From: Parabacteroides sp. PH5-46
Lineage (GTDB): Bacteria; Bacteroidota; Bacteroidia; Bacteroidales; Tannerellaceae
DNA length: 64,000 bases
Direction: 5' to 3'
NCBI RefSeq assembly: GCF_029892785.1
Contig: NZ_JARXXA010000016.1
Location: 1 to 64,000, forward strand
A program made the translations under genes and the position numbers. Shown piece by piece: positions 1 to 9,731 of the stretch (the stretch's first letter is position 1; every line of letters begins with the position of its first letter). The notes under the pieces were generated by a model that saw nothing but the letters and a program-made list of their open reading frames with translations, searched no databases and was not told the origin of the DNA.

Positions 1-74
1 AGATAAAGATACTAATTCTTGCAGATATAAACAAGAAATAATCAAACTAATATATTGTCAATCAAATAAATGAA

Positions 75-1562
75 ATGCTTTTAAGGATAGACTATATAAC
101 ATTACTGGCTACGACTGCTTACGGTCAGCTCCCCTCTGAGACAGTGAAGTTGCATTCCCTTCGGCAGGTGGAGGATTCCGTGCAATTAATCATGGATATT
201 GACCTGACGGATTTGCGCCTTAATACAGAGCGCTCCCTGGAGCTGACTCCGGTATTGTCTTCTCCCAAAGGACGGGAAGTGAAGATGAAGAGTGTGTTGG
301 TTAATGGACGGCACCGCCAGAAGGCTTTCGAAAGGGAGGTGGAACTTAATGGATGGCAGAAGCAGATCGCTTCGGCACACTATGCAGTGATTCCACTCAA
401 AGGCAGCAACCGCAAGGTGGTTCGCTACCGCCAGACAGTGCCCTATGAGAACTGGATGCGTGAAGCACAGCTGGACGTACAGGCCGACCTCTGCGGATGC
501 GGAGGTGAACCGGCAGAATGGGAAAGCCGTAAACTGGCCAACCGTATCATACTAGAAGGAGTAAAAGAATACAATCCATCCATCCATGCAGCCTATATAC
601 GCCCCGAAGCGGAACAGGTAAAGGCAAGAAGTGAGCAAAGCGATGTTTTCCTGGATTTCCCTGTCGCACGTACGGAAATCAACCCAAGTTTCGGCAACAA
701 TCCCCGTGAACTGGCCAAGATCGAACAGATCATCGGTAGCATACGATCAGACAAGAATCTGACGGTAACCAGCGTACTCATCACCGGCTACGCCTCACCC
801 GAAGGAAGTGTACAGGGGAATAACCAACTATCCAGAGGACGTGCAGAGGCACTGAGGAACTACCTGTCCATGCGTGCCGGTATCCCTTCACACCTCTACC
901 AGATCGGTTACGGGGGTGAAGACTGGGAAGGGCTGACGAGACTTGTACAGCAATCTTACATAGAACCGAAAGGCACCATCCTTTCGATCATCAACTATTA
1001 CAATCCCGAAGAACGTAAGAACCGCCTCAAGGCACTCAACGGTGGAAGACCTTACCAGCAGATGCTGCACCAACTATACCCGCAGCTCCGCCGCGTAGTA
1101 GCAAGAATAGATTACAATGCCAGGAACTTCAATGTGGAAGAAGCCAAACAGGTAATCAAAACACAGCCCCGGCAGCTCAGCCTCAATGAAATGTTCCTCG
1201 TGGCCAACACCTATCCGGAAGGCAGCAAAGACTTCCTGGAAGTATTCGAAACAGCTGTAAAGCTCTATCCGGAAGATCCTGTAGCCAACCTCAATGCAGC
1301 CGCTTCGGCACTCAAAGCAGGTGATCAGGTACGCGCAGAGCGTTACTTGCAGAACGCAATACGCAACACGCAGAAAGGAAATGTGGTTCGGGGTACGGCA
1401 GAGTACTATAACAACATAGGGGTACTCGAAATGCTTCGTGGCAATACAGCCAAGGCAAAGAGCCTTTTCAAACGGGCATCAGAGAAAAACCTCGATGCAG
1501 CCCTGAAGAACCTCGACGAAATAAAGAGAAAAGAAGAAGCAGAGAAATTGCTTCGCAATTAA
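75..1562 (+). CDS. DUF3868/OmpA-like TPR protein of Mfa-type fimbrial locus
   Basis: First gene of the fimbrial operon, 495 aa. The N-terminal half matches the DUF3868 proteins that accompany Bacteroidales fimbrial genes, including a Cys-rich DLCGCGG stretch near residue 140. An OmpA-C-like segment with TGYASPEGS at about 237-245 suggests peptidoglycan contact, and the C-terminus (about 390-480) looks like TPR repeats. An envelope role supporting fimbrial assembly is inferred. The signal peptide is poor from this ATG. An upstream ATG at 70 would give a normal MK- start but stops after four codons; one extra T in the T-run at 79-82 would join it to this frame. Family assignment is fairly sure, the start is uncertain. 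Confidence 0.8.
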   Translation: MLLRIDYITLLATTAYGQLPSETVKLHSLRQVEDSVQLIMDIDLTDLRLNTERSLELTPVLSSPKGREVKMKSVLVNGRHRQKAFEREVELNGWQKQIASAHYAVIPLKGSNRKVVRYRQTVPYENWMREAQLDVQADLCGCGGEPAEWESRKLANRIILEGVKEYNPSIHAAYIRPEAEQVKARSEQSDVFLDFPVARTEINPSFGNNPRELAKIEQIIGSIRSDKNLTVTSVLITGYASPEGSVQGNNQLSRGRAEALRNYLSMRAGIPSHLYQIGYGGEDWEGLTRLVQQSYIEPKGTILSIINYYNPEERKNRLKALNGGRPYQQMLHQLYPQLRRVVARIDYNARNFNVEEAKQVIKTQPRQLSLNEMFLVANTYPEGSKDFLEVFETAVKLYPEDPVANLNAAASALKAGDQVRAERYLQNAIRNTQKGNVVRGTAEYYNNIGVLEMLRGNTAKAKSLFKRASEKNLDAALKNLDEIKRKEEAEKLLRN

Positions 1563-1626
1563 TAATTCATAATTGATAATTCACAATTAAATAGACTTTT
1601 TTTATTAATTAAAAATTCAAGTGAAA

Positions 1627-3261
1627 ATGAAAAAGACGTTTAAGTTTTTTATGACTGCCGTTACGGCAGTGGCACTCATGGCTTCTTGCTCTAGTGAGGA
1701 AGTTGCGCCCATTCCGGAAGGACCGGGAGGAGATAAAGGAGAGGTTGTAGAAGGAGAACCTACCTATGCTACATTCAGTTTCAATGTGCAGAACAATGTC
1801 AAGACAAAAGCATCTTCCATCACGGATGCTTCGGAAACGGATGCTATCAACGATATCCGTTTATTGATCTTCCGTACAGGAAACAGCAGCACATGTGAGG
1901 TGAATGAAGTATACAGCAACCCTTCGGCACCGGACACGGATAAGACAAAAACCGTGCTTCTTTCGTCGGGTACCAAGAAGGTATTTGTTATCGTTAATGC
2001 AGAAGGACTGGGTACTGCCAATCCTTTTGACAAGGCAAAGATCATTCCTAACACAACTACGCTTGCACAGTTCTACAAGGCTTCTGAAATAGACCTGGGA
2101 ACAACTACTGCAGGAAAGGTTACAGCTGTGGATATCACGAAGCTTGTAGACACTTCCGCCGGATACATCATGAGTAACCCGGCAGATGCCAACAGCCAAT
2201 ATGTACTTGTGGGTGGTATCTCTGAAAGCGACTCACGCACCGCAGCACCGGGAACTGAGAACATGAACCACTTTAAGATTGAAGTGTTACGTACGGTAGC
2301 AAAAGCCAAAATATACTACAATGAAGACAAGACGTTGGAAACAACCGACGGCGTAGGTAAAATAACAGCTTCAAGCCTTAAATACGGCATCAAGAACATC
2401 AACCGTTCGGTAAACCTGTTCCAGTTATTCTCTGGTGACATGGTAGCTGCCGGTTCTACCCCCTGGGCTCCTTATTATACACAAACAGAAAGCTGGTCTG
2501 CTGCAGACAAAGAAGACTTGTCAAAATATGCACCTTTCTACCACCGCGAATACCTGATGAAGCATACAGTTACAAAGAAAGGTACGGCAGCAGACAATGC
2601 ACCTTCTATCTACTTTACGGAGAATACAAGTCAGATACAGCGCAGGGGTAATTCTACCTATGCAGCTATCGAAGCTATTTTTGCTCCCAAAGCAGGTAAA
2701 TATGTGCCGAAAGACGGTATCAAGTATAATGCTACCTCCGGGGTTGCTACAATAACACCTTCTACTGCAGATGTTGCCGCCAGCGGACAGACACTGTATA
2801 TGCTGTTGGAAGCTAACGGTACCACCGGATTGGCTGACGGAATGTTGTTCGTTGATGTAAAAGATGCTAAACTGGCAGCTTACGCAGCACAGTATGACCA
2901 TACAGGAACTGCTACATGGGATGGTACTTATGCTAATATTCCGGTCACCTTCAACCCGTTTGAAACAACCGGTTCAGGAAACACAGGCACACCGCTGTCT
3001 ACAGTTAAGACCTATGCAGACGGTAAATGTTACTATCGCCTGAACTTCGGTATCGGTGATATGTTGACCAACAGCATGGACTATGGTGTATGGCGTAACT
3101 ACCACTACCAGGCCAATATCACACAGTTCGGAGGCATCGGTGATAACCTGCCTGAAGAACTGGATATCGATCCTGAAATTCCATTGGGAGAACGTACACA
3201 CGTAACAGCTACGATCATTGTGAAAGACTGGACGGACGGTAACTCCACAATTATCCTCTAA
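1627..3261 (+). CDS. Mfa1-like major fimbrial subunit (lipoprotein fimbrillin)
   Basis: Probable shaft subunit of a Bacteroidales type V pilus, exported as a lipoprotein and polymerised on the outer membrane. The N-terminus is a lipoprotein signal (MKKTFKFF then LMASC lipobox). The C-terminal region has the fimbrillin-C signature, with YYRLNFGI, YGVWRNYHYQANIT and a final VTATIIVKDW strand. Length (544 aa) fits Mfa1-type subunits. The ATG at 1627 is preferred over the GTG at 1621, since MKK is the usual start of such signals. A hairpin follows the gene, and the anchor and accessory subunits come next, which fits a shaft gene made in excess of its partners. Confidence 0.85.
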   Translation: MKKTFKFFMTAVTAVALMASCSSEEVAPIPEGPGGDKGEVVEGEPTYATFSFNVQNNVKTKASSITDASETDAINDIRLLIFRTGNSSTCEVNEVYSNPSAPDTDKTKTVLLSSGTKKVFVIVNAEGLGTANPFDKAKIIPNTTTLAQFYKASEIDLGTTTAGKVTAVDITKLVDTSAGYIMSNPADANSQYVLVGGISESDSRTAAPGTENMNHFKIEVLRTVAKAKIYYNEDKTLETTDGVGKITASSLKYGIKNINRSVNLFQLFSGDMVAAGSTPWAPYYTQTESWSAADKEDLSKYAPFYHREYLMKHTVTKKGTAADNAPSIYFTENTSQIQRRGNSTYAAIEAIFAPKAGKYVPKDGIKYNATSGVATITPSTADVAASGQTLYMLLEANGTTGLADGMLFVDVKDAKLAAYAAQYDHTGTATWDGTYANIPVTFNPFETTGSGNTGTPLSTVKTYADGKCYYRLNFGIGDMLTNSMDYGVWRNYHYQANITQFGGIGDNLPEELDIDPEIPLGERTHVTATIIVKDWTDGNSTIIL

Positions 3262-3280
3262 CACAAACTGAAAGAAAGGA

Positions 3281-3325
3281 GAAGGCAGTCTTGGTTGCTG
3301 CCTTCCCCCTTCTCTCCTTTTGTAC
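3281..3325 (+). terminator. hairpin after the major fimbrillin gene
   Basis: GAAGGCAG (3281-3288) pairs with CTGCCTTC (3298-3305), and AAAGGA upstream can pair with TCCTTT at 3315-3320. A short T-rich tail follows. It lies between the major subunit and the anchor gene, so partial termination here could set the ratio of shaft to accessory subunits; that is inference. Confidence 0.5.
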
Positions 3326-3361
3326 TTTAAAATAAACTGACAATATAATTGAAACAATAAA

Positions 3362-4345
3362 ATGAAACCGATAAAATTAGTAAATAAATGGATTGCCGCC
3401 TTTTGCATGCTAAGCCTGATGGTAACACTACAGGGCTGTGTACAGGATGATTTATCGGATTGCGGTATAGGCGTGCAATTCCGGTATATTAAAAATGTAG
3501 AGGGAGTGGACAAGTTCGCGGCTGCCGTAGATAAAATAAGCCTCTTCGTTTTCGATGAAAAGGGCACTTATCTCGGGGAGTATTCCGACCAAGGAGACAT
3601 CCTGACGGATAATTACATCATGAATATATCCCTGCGGGCGGGTATCTACCAACTCGTAGCCTGGGGAAACCTCTGCGACGACTATCTCCTGACACCTTTT
3701 ACAATAGGGGTTACACAAATAGAAGAAGTATTGCTGTCCCTTAAAAATACAGAGTATACGGTGGAAAACCATCCTACACACCTGTTCTACGGGGGAATCA
3801 ATACCATTGAAATTACGTCCGATTATACCGGACGCAAGCATGTCCTGATGGATATGATGAAGAATACCAACAGCATCCATGTAACAGCCTATGGCCTGCC
3901 ACTGGAAATAACAAGCAAATCAGCTTCCCGCTCGGGAACAACTTTCGATTGCACCATCACCTCGCGCAACGGTGATTATAAATTTGACAATTCGATAACC
4001 GGTGAACGGTTAACTTATATACCCGGATACGGAACAGAAGGCCAGGTCCTTCTTTCAGAATTCGTAATCATGCGGGAACTCAATGACGGATCAACAGGAT
4101 CACGCCTGATTGTAACACACCACAAAGGCAGTGGGGAAGAAGAATCCAAAAGCGGCGAAGCGGAAGAAACCGTGGAACTGCTAAACGTAAGCCTGACCGA
4201 CTTGCTTGTCCCCGCCTCCATCACAGGCGACCTGGACATAGACGATGACTTCAACATCGAACTGATCTTTGATTATACCAACAGTACAGCCACCATCATA
4301 GTAAACGGCTGGGTGATTAACGAAACACCCGTAGTGGTTGGGTAA
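3362..4345 (+). CDS. Mfa2/FimB-like fimbrial anchor lipoprotein (DUF1812)
   Basis: 327 aa. Lipoprotein signal with a LQGC lipobox near residue 26, then the pattern of FimB/Mfa2 proteins: DLSDCGIGVQFRY followed by a strand ending ISLFVFDEKGTYLGEY. These proteins anchor the pilus in the outer membrane and limit its length. The N-terminal Asp/Cys motif and the place just after the Mfa1-like gene both fit. The C-terminus ends in a TATIIVNGWVI strand like the other fimbrial proteins here. Confidence 0.85.
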   Translation: MKPIKLVNKWIAAFCMLSLMVTLQGCVQDDLSDCGIGVQFRYIKNVEGVDKFAAAVDKISLFVFDEKGTYLGEYSDQGDILTDNYIMNISLRAGIYQLVAWGNLCDDYLLTPFTIGVTQIEEVLLSLKNTEYTVENHPTHLFYGGINTIEITSDYTGRKHVLMDMMKNTNSIHVTAYGLPLEITSKSASRSGTTFDCTITSRNGDYKFDNSITGERLTYIPGYGTEGQVLLSEFVIMRELNDGSTGSRLIVTHHKGSGEEESKSGEAEETVELLNVSLTDLLVPASITGDLDIDDDFNIELIFDYTNSTATIIVNGWVINETPVVVG

Positions 4346-4390
4346 TAACTGAATAATAGAGTAACTGAGTAACAGAAAGAAAGAAAAAAT

Positions 4391-5455
4391 ATGCGAAAAG
4401 AGAATATAAAATATAACAAACAAAAGACAGTAATTCAGTTATTGAGTTATGCAGTCATTCTGCTGTGTTTTGGCTGTACATCGGGGGAAATGCCCACGGA
4501 TGAGAAGCCGGCAGAGGTTACTACACTGCAAATACCCATCACACGCTCGGGCACTGAAAACGAAGACCAGATAGGCAACTGCCGGATGATTATCTTCAGC
4601 AAAGCGGGAAGGGTATTATACAACCAGAAGCACAATGAGGCGGACGGTCTCACCTTTACGGCAGAAGTGCCTGTAGGTAAGATAGACCTCTACCTGGTAG
4701 CCAACGAACAGGCTGCCTGGAACCTGGATAATGTTAGCTCTCCGGGCGACTTGAAAGGCAAACAACTTGCCTTCAGCGCTTATCCCTTGGTAGATGCTAC
4801 CCACCCGATCCCCATGTTCGGGAGTTATGAGAATATTAAAGCGGAACCCAATGATGCCACAGTACTCTCGTCGGCGGCTATCGAACGCCTCTACTCCAAG
4901 GTAACGCTCGATTTGAGTTGTGCCTTTGAAGATATAGCCGATACGGAAATCGTGCTGGAGCATGTGGCTGTCAACTCCATGCCTTCTTGGTCCAAGCTCT
5001 CGCCCGCATCATACAGCGGGACAGTTTTCAACGGGGCACAAATAGCGCCTGCCACGCTGGGCACAAACTATAACGCCACACAAAGCCGCGACAAGAAAGC
5101 AGGTTTCAGCGCCACCTATACCTTCTATGTACCCGAATACCTGGTAAGCAACAAAGCCGACAGGAGCTACCTGGCCATATCGGTGTACCAGAAAGACGAT
5201 ATAACCAACAAGAAAACATACAAAGTGATACTGGGCGACGGCATAGCGGACACACAGCCCGGACACAACGATAATACCTACATGGGTGGGGAATCGGCCA
5301 CCCTGACAGATCTCAGGATCAGCCGCAACCGCCACTATACCTTTACGGCGTCGATAAAGAATTTTGATGCCTCCTCCGACGAAACGGATGTGAACGTGGA
5401 AGGGCAGGTTATAGACTGGGAAGACGGCGGAACAGTGGAAGTGCCGCTATGGTAA
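4391..5455 (+). CDS. Mfa-like accessory fimbrial lipoprotein
   Basis: 354 aa. The signal ends in a CFGC lipobox, followed by a short acidic linker and a fimbrillin-type domain (TLQIPITRSGTENED, then IGNCRMIIFSKAGRVLYN). The C-terminus repeats the NRHYTFTASIKNFD and DWEDGGT strand pattern of pilus subunits. It sits in the operon where P. gingivalis places the accessory or tip subunits Mfa3/Mfa4 or FimC/FimD. The exact equivalence cannot be settled by reading alone. Confidence 0.7.
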   Translation: MRKENIKYNKQKTVIQLLSYAVILLCFGCTSGEMPTDEKPAEVTTLQIPITRSGTENEDQIGNCRMIIFSKAGRVLYNQKHNEADGLTFTAEVPVGKIDLYLVANEQAAWNLDNVSSPGDLKGKQLAFSAYPLVDATHPIPMFGSYENIKAEPNDATVLSSAAIERLYSKVTLDLSCAFEDIADTEIVLEHVAVNSMPSWSKLSPASYSGTVFNGAQIAPATLGTNYNATQSRDKKAGFSATYTFYVPEYLVSNKADRSYLAISVYQKDDITNKKTYKVILGDGIADTQPGHNDNTYMGGESATLTDLRISRNRHYTFTASIKNFDASSDETDVNVEGQVIDWEDGGTVEVPLW

Positions 5456-5484
5456 GCAATTAATAACAAAAACAGATAAACAGG

Positions 5485-8142
5485 ATGAAAAAGTTTTTAA
5501 TGTATATCACGTGGGCTGTCTTCGCCACTATGCTGTATACGGCCTGTACGGCAGAAGAGAGATCCATTACGCCGGAGAAGGGGAACGACACGGAAGAGGA
5601 TGTTACCTTCTCACTGGAATTCCCCGGTGTGGGAGACGCCACAAAGGCGCTGACAGGAGATAACGAAAAAGCCGTGCAAGGCATAGCCGTACTGGCGTTT
5701 AATGCCGGAAAATACCATTACACATCGTATGCCACCGATATTACGACCGACCCGGGGGATAAAAGCCGGAAGACCTTCAAGGTGAAGCTGGTCAAGACCG
5801 CTTCCTGCGACCTGGTACTGGTGGCTAATGCACAGGACCTTATAACAACAAACTTTACAAAAGACACCCCAAAAGCCGATGTATTGTCCGCCTTGCAGGC
5901 TACAGCCGCTAAGTGGAATGCCACCCCCGGCAGTGCCGGATACAAACATATCCCTATGTGGGGTAAGAAAAGCGGGGTGGAAATAAAAGAAGGTACCACT
6001 TTTACCGGAGCCAATGCCATCAAGCTGGCGCGCATGCTGGCCAAAGTGAATGTAAGTATCGCAACAGCTGCCCAAAGTGACTTCGAGCTGACAAGCATAC
6101 GGGTGTACAACTACAACAACAAAGGGCGTGTAGCACCTACTAAAGGATGGAGTGATGCCGACAATAAGATGACATCGCCCGATGTACCCGCAGAAGCTAC
6201 CCTGACCAAAGGGCCGCTCCTATACGATGGGACTGATATAACAACCGCCAAGGTGAAATCAGAAGATGTGATCTACCTTTTCGAAGCGGTAAAGGGAACG
6301 GACAGCAAGCTGGGGAGCAACACCTGCCTGGTATTGGGCGGAACCTACGAGGGGGATACCTATTACTACCGGGTGGACTTCACCAAGAAAGAGAATGACA
6401 AATGGGTGTACCTGGACCTATTGCGCAACCATAAATACGTAGTATCCGTTACGGCAGTAAAAGGCCCCGGCTTCAAAGACCCCGGAGACGCCTTCAACTC
6501 ACTGCCGGTTAATATAGAGGCAAACATCCTCGAATGGGACGAAGGAGGCATGGAAAACGTAGCCTTCGACGGACAGTTCTACCTCAGTGTAAGCCAGGAT
6601 GAATACAATCTGTCAAAAGATGCCCGCTCATCTTTATTTGCGGATAATGTAATTTACGTTAAGACAGACTATCAATCGGGATCCGAATCGGGATGGAAAG
6701 TAGAGAAAATAGTAAATGCCGACAATGAAACACAGGCGGTTACATGGGTTTCGCTGGATCAAAATACAGGGGTGAAAGATGTGAAATCGGAACGCTACTT
6801 CAAAGTGGAAGAAAATACCAGTGGCAGCAGTAGGAAAGCAAAAATTATCTTTGCCGCCGGAAGACTCCGTTATCCGGTGTATGTAACACAGAGTATCTAT
6901 TCAACTTTACAGCTCCACGTAACGGATAACCTGGGCAATCCTATCGAAGAAATGATCTTCTCGTCTTCCTTTAATGTACGTCCGGGGCAAAAGACATTCA
7001 AGGTAAACTGGATTCCGTCAAGCAGCCCGCTTACGGTATTTAAGCACCCGATGAGTTATTATCCTTTCCCCACTACTGCACCCGACATCACCCCCTCGCT
7101 GGGGAATATCGCGGCAGGAATTGGTACGGCAAACTACACCGTATGGCCACAAGCCATGACTGCTGAAAATGTAGAACTGGATCCTTTTTACGAAAAGAAT
7201 ATACGCCTGGAGTTTCAGGCAACCAACGGCTCGGAAACCGTTTCGAAAGAATTAATCCTAAGGCAGGTACACTACAACCGTACCCACAAGCCCAAAAAGT
7301 ATTATTACCTGGATGGTAATACCTATTCCTTTGGGGTAAAGAGTAATACAGCCTGGGTGGTTGCTTCGTATTCCGACCCGCATGGCATACTGGATATGAC
7401 GGCCTCTGAAATCACGTCGCAGAGCGGTGGATATAATGTTTCGTCGGGTACACCCTTCCGTTTCAAAATGAAAGCAGATACCGACGGTTCGTTGAGCGGA
7501 AAGTCTGCCATTATCACCTTTAAAGACCCTACAGGAAATATGGCGACAATGACTACAGCGACTATAACCGGTTTATCCTGCGGTGCAGCCGGTGGTGCGA
7601 CCAAAATAACGATGGGGGCTTCCGGTAGGGAATACCTGATCCATGCCTATGGAGGTACCTGCTGGATGGTGGAAAACCTCGCAGAAGACCCTATTTTACC
7701 CGAGGAGATAATGCCTGATGCTGCTTACCATAAAACATATGACGGCCACGCAGAGGGTGAACGTGGCTATTATTACCAATGGGGAGCTGCTCTATATTCC
7801 TGTCCGGACGGTTGGAAACTACCTTCCAAAAAGAATCATGCTGATCTTTGGGCATTACTTCGTGACGATGAATCCACACCGGGCAGGGATTACTGGAATG
7901 TTAGTAAGACAGCTCGGGATCTGCACGGAGGATATTGGGTACGATCCACCGGATTTGAACGCTGGGGCGGGTCAGGTGGCTTCTGGCTTGATGAAGATAA
8001 CATGTATTTCGAAGTAAATTCATTAGCTGTTAATCCGGCCGGATCTATACAATTCGGCGCGCCAAAAAACAATGCAACCGGAAACGGTGTTAGAAATGGA
8101 CGAGAAACTGTACGCTGCATACTGATTGATGAAGAAGATTGA
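5485..8142 (+). CDS. DUF4906-like fimbrial tip lipoprotein with C-terminal FISUMP domain
   Basis: Large (885 aa) lipoprotein with a LYTAC lipobox. Residues 30-350 are fimbrillin-like (RNHKYVVSVTAV, then NILEWDEGGM). A central region of beta-rich repeats resembles BACON/DUF4906 sequence. Residues about 705-880 form a Fibrobacter succinogenes major paralogous domain: GGTCWMVENLAED, YYYQWGAA, CPDGWKLPS and a final GRETVRCILI. Large multi-domain proteins at the end of Mfa operons are commonly tip adhesins, so an adhesive role is inferred. Its end overlaps the next gene by 14 bp. Confidence 0.72.
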   Translation: MKKFLMYITWAVFATMLYTACTAEERSITPEKGNDTEEDVTFSLEFPGVGDATKALTGDNEKAVQGIAVLAFNAGKYHYTSYATDITTDPGDKSRKTFKVKLVKTASCDLVLVANAQDLITTNFTKDTPKADVLSALQATAAKWNATPGSAGYKHIPMWGKKSGVEIKEGTTFTGANAIKLARMLAKVNVSIATAAQSDFELTSIRVYNYNNKGRVAPTKGWSDADNKMTSPDVPAEATLTKGPLLYDGTDITTAKVKSEDVIYLFEAVKGTDSKLGSNTCLVLGGTYEGDTYYYRVDFTKKENDKWVYLDLLRNHKYVVSVTAVKGPGFKDPGDAFNSLPVNIEANILEWDEGGMENVAFDGQFYLSVSQDEYNLSKDARSSLFADNVIYVKTDYQSGSESGWKVEKIVNADNETQAVTWVSLDQNTGVKDVKSERYFKVEENTSGSSRKAKIIFAAGRLRYPVYVTQSIYSTLQLHVTDNLGNPIEEMIFSSSFNVRPGQKTFKVNWIPSSSPLTVFKHPMSYYPFPTTAPDITPSLGNIAAGIGTANYTVWPQAMTAENVELDPFYEKNIRLEFQATNGSETVSKELILRQVHYNRTHKPKKYYYLDGNTYSFGVKSNTAWVVASYSDPHGILDMTASEITSQSGGYNVSSGTPFRFKMKADTDGSLSGKSAIITFKDPTGNMATMTTATITGLSCGAAGGATKITMGASGREYLIHAYGGTCWMVENLAEDPILPEEIMPDAAYHKTYDGHAEGERGYYYQWGAALYSCPDGWKLPSKKNHADLWALLRDDESTPGRDYWNVSKTARDLHGGYWVRSTGFERWGGSGGFWLDEDNMYFEVNSLAVNPAGSIQFGAPKNNATGNGVRNGRETVRCILIDEED

Positions 8143-8914
8143 ACCTAAATATCTATCATCATGGTTGCTGCTATTTGCGGGGATATTCCTATCCTGTCAG
8201 GGAAAGCAGCAGCCAGCCTATTCGCAGGCCTTCTTTCGAGATTCGCTGGATATGGGGGAATTGTATCAAACAAAATACTGGAATAAAGCGATTGAAACCT
8301 GGGTAAGTTCCTATACGACTACAGATAGCACTATCCCGGCAGTTATGACGTTGATAGACCGGACAGAGGCCGAATCGCCGGAGATGCTGCAACCACTGGT
8401 TCATTCGATTTGCAGAACATTGGAGGAGCGGGGGGATATAGAAGCAGCTACAGCGGTAGCCGCTTACCCCTATGGCATTGACCCGGAACACAGTCCGGAA
8501 ATAGCCCGCAGGCTTTTGGTCTCCATCCTGCTTCCGGGTAAAAAAGCTCCGCCCCTTGAAGGCTTACAACAGGAAGAAAACAAAACAACTCTTTTGTTCT
8601 TCTACGAAAGCCGCTGCCGAAGCTGTATGCAGATGATAAGCGAATTAACAGGGCAGTATACTAAACTAAAGGATAAACAGATACGGATTGTAACGATTTC
8701 TGTTGATAAAGAGAAAAAAATATTTGAAGAAGTAGCTTCCGCTTTTCCCTGGCCTGATACCCTTTGTGACTATCAGGGATTCCATGGCAAAAATGCTATC
8801 AGTTATGGAGTTGCAGGCACCCCTGCAATCTATTTAATAGATAGCAAGGAAATAGTAAAGGGGAAATACGATACACTTCTGGAAATCTTTGAAGAACTGG
8901 ATATAGAAAGTTGA
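8129..8914 (+). CDS. thioredoxin-like lipoprotein in fimbrial operon
   Basis: 261 aa from the ATG at 8129, overlapping the tip gene; a TTG three bases earlier is less likely. Lipoprotein signal ending LSCQG. The N-terminal half resembles the DUF5106-type segment found before thioredoxin domains in Bacteroidales. The C-terminal half is a TlpA/AhpC-like fold with FFYESRCRSCMQMISEL, where CRSC replaces the common CxPC, and a cis-Pro segment GVAGTPAIYLID. Translational coupling puts it in the fimbrial operon, so it may act on subunit thiols or envelope redox; that is inference. Confidence 0.65.
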   Translation: MKKIEPKYLSSWLLLFAGIFLSCQGKQQPAYSQAFFRDSLDMGELYQTKYWNKAIETWVSSYTTTDSTIPAVMTLIDRTEAESPEMLQPLVHSICRTLEERGDIEAATAVAAYPYGIDPEHSPEIARRLLVSILLPGKKAPPLEGLQQEENKTTLLFFYESRCRSCMQMISELTGQYTKLKDKQIRIVTISVDKEKKIFEEVASAFPWPDTLCDYQGFHGKNAISYGVAGTPAIYLIDSKEIVKGKYDTLLEIFEELDIES

Positions 8915-8915
8915 T

Positions 8916-9722
8916 ATGAATACAAGCGGTTTCAGTTACCATGAGGTGGAGGAAGGGGGAATGTTCCGGCCGGAGGATGTGATGTACAACCACCTGCTCT
9001 TCCTCCTGGACGGAAGGATGCAGGTGAGTTGTAATAACTTCATACGAAAGGAAGTACAGGCAGATGAATGCGTGATGCTCCCCATAGGAGCGGATGCAAA
9101 ATGCCGAGCCTTATCGGTATGCAGACTGGTGTGTTTCTCTTTCTACAACCTACCGGCAGACTACAATGGCGTCTATATGGCAGACCTCTGCCGGACAGTC
9201 GCAGGGATGGAATACACCTTCGAGGCCATCCCTCTGCGCGAACCGCTGCAGAAGTTCCTCGCACTGCTGTTGGGATACTTCAGCGAAGGGATAGACAGCC
9301 CGGAATTGCAGGAAGTAAAATACCAGGAGTTCTTCCTTATGCTACAAGTTTTTTACGAACAGCAGGAAGTGGCCAAACTGCTCTATCCGCTGGTAGGCAA
9401 CGACCCATCCTTCCGCCTGGAGGTACTGCTCCATTGCCGGAAGGTAAACCGGGTAAAAGAACTGGCGGCTCTGCTGAATATGGAAAGCCGTGCCTTTGGG
9501 CGCCAGATGAAAGAAGAGTTCGGGCTATCACCCTATCAATGGCTATTAAAGCAGAAAGCCGGCCATATCTACTTCAGCCTGCGGGAAGAAAAAGAAAAGT
9601 CGCTGGAAGCCATCTGGCACGAACACGGCTTCCGCTACGCCGGACACTTCAGCCGCTTCTGCAAAGAACAGTTCAATGTTCCACCACTGAAAATCAGAAA
9701 CGCCTTGTGGCGTGAAACATAA
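8916..9722 (+). CDS. AraC-family transcriptional regulator
   Basis: 268 aa, starting one base after the preceding stop. The N-terminal half is a cupin-like sensing domain (MYNHLLFLLDGRMQVSCNNF). The C-terminal 100 residues carry two helix-turn-helix units: VKELAALLNMESRAFGRQMK, and a second around WHEHGFRYAGHFSRFCKEQF, the typical AraC signature. As last gene of the operon it probably controls fimbrial expression. The ligand is unknown. Confidence 0.8.
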   Translation: MNTSGFSYHEVEEGGMFRPEDVMYNHLLFLLDGRMQVSCNNFIRKEVQADECVMLPIGADAKCRALSVCRLVCFSFYNLPADYNGVYMADLCRTVAGMEYTFEAIPLREPLQKFLALLLGYFSEGIDSPELQEVKYQEFFLMLQVFYEQQEVAKLLYPLVGNDPSFRLEVLLHCRKVNRVKELAALLNMESRAFGRQMKEEFGLSPYQWLLKQKAGHIYFSLREEKEKSLEAIWHEHGFRYAGHFSRFCKEQFNVPPLKIRNALWRET

Positions 9723-9731
9723 AAGAAATCT

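Noticed and set aside
1562-1626. AT-rich repeated ATAATTCA/AATTGATAATTCACAATT sequence as a regulatory element
   Set aside because: Simple AT-rich imperfect repeat common between Bacteroidales genes; no clear hairpin with T-run or operator symmetry.
2974-3567. 197-aa minus-strand frame across the fimbrillin-anchor junction
   Set aside because: Covers two good genes and a hairpin on the other strand; Cys/Phe-rich with no recognisable domain.
9068-9715. 215-aa plus-strand frame inside the AraC gene
   Set aside because: Out-of-frame shadow of a clear AraC-family protein; Arg/Pro/Gly-rich composition as expected for a shifted GC-rich frame.
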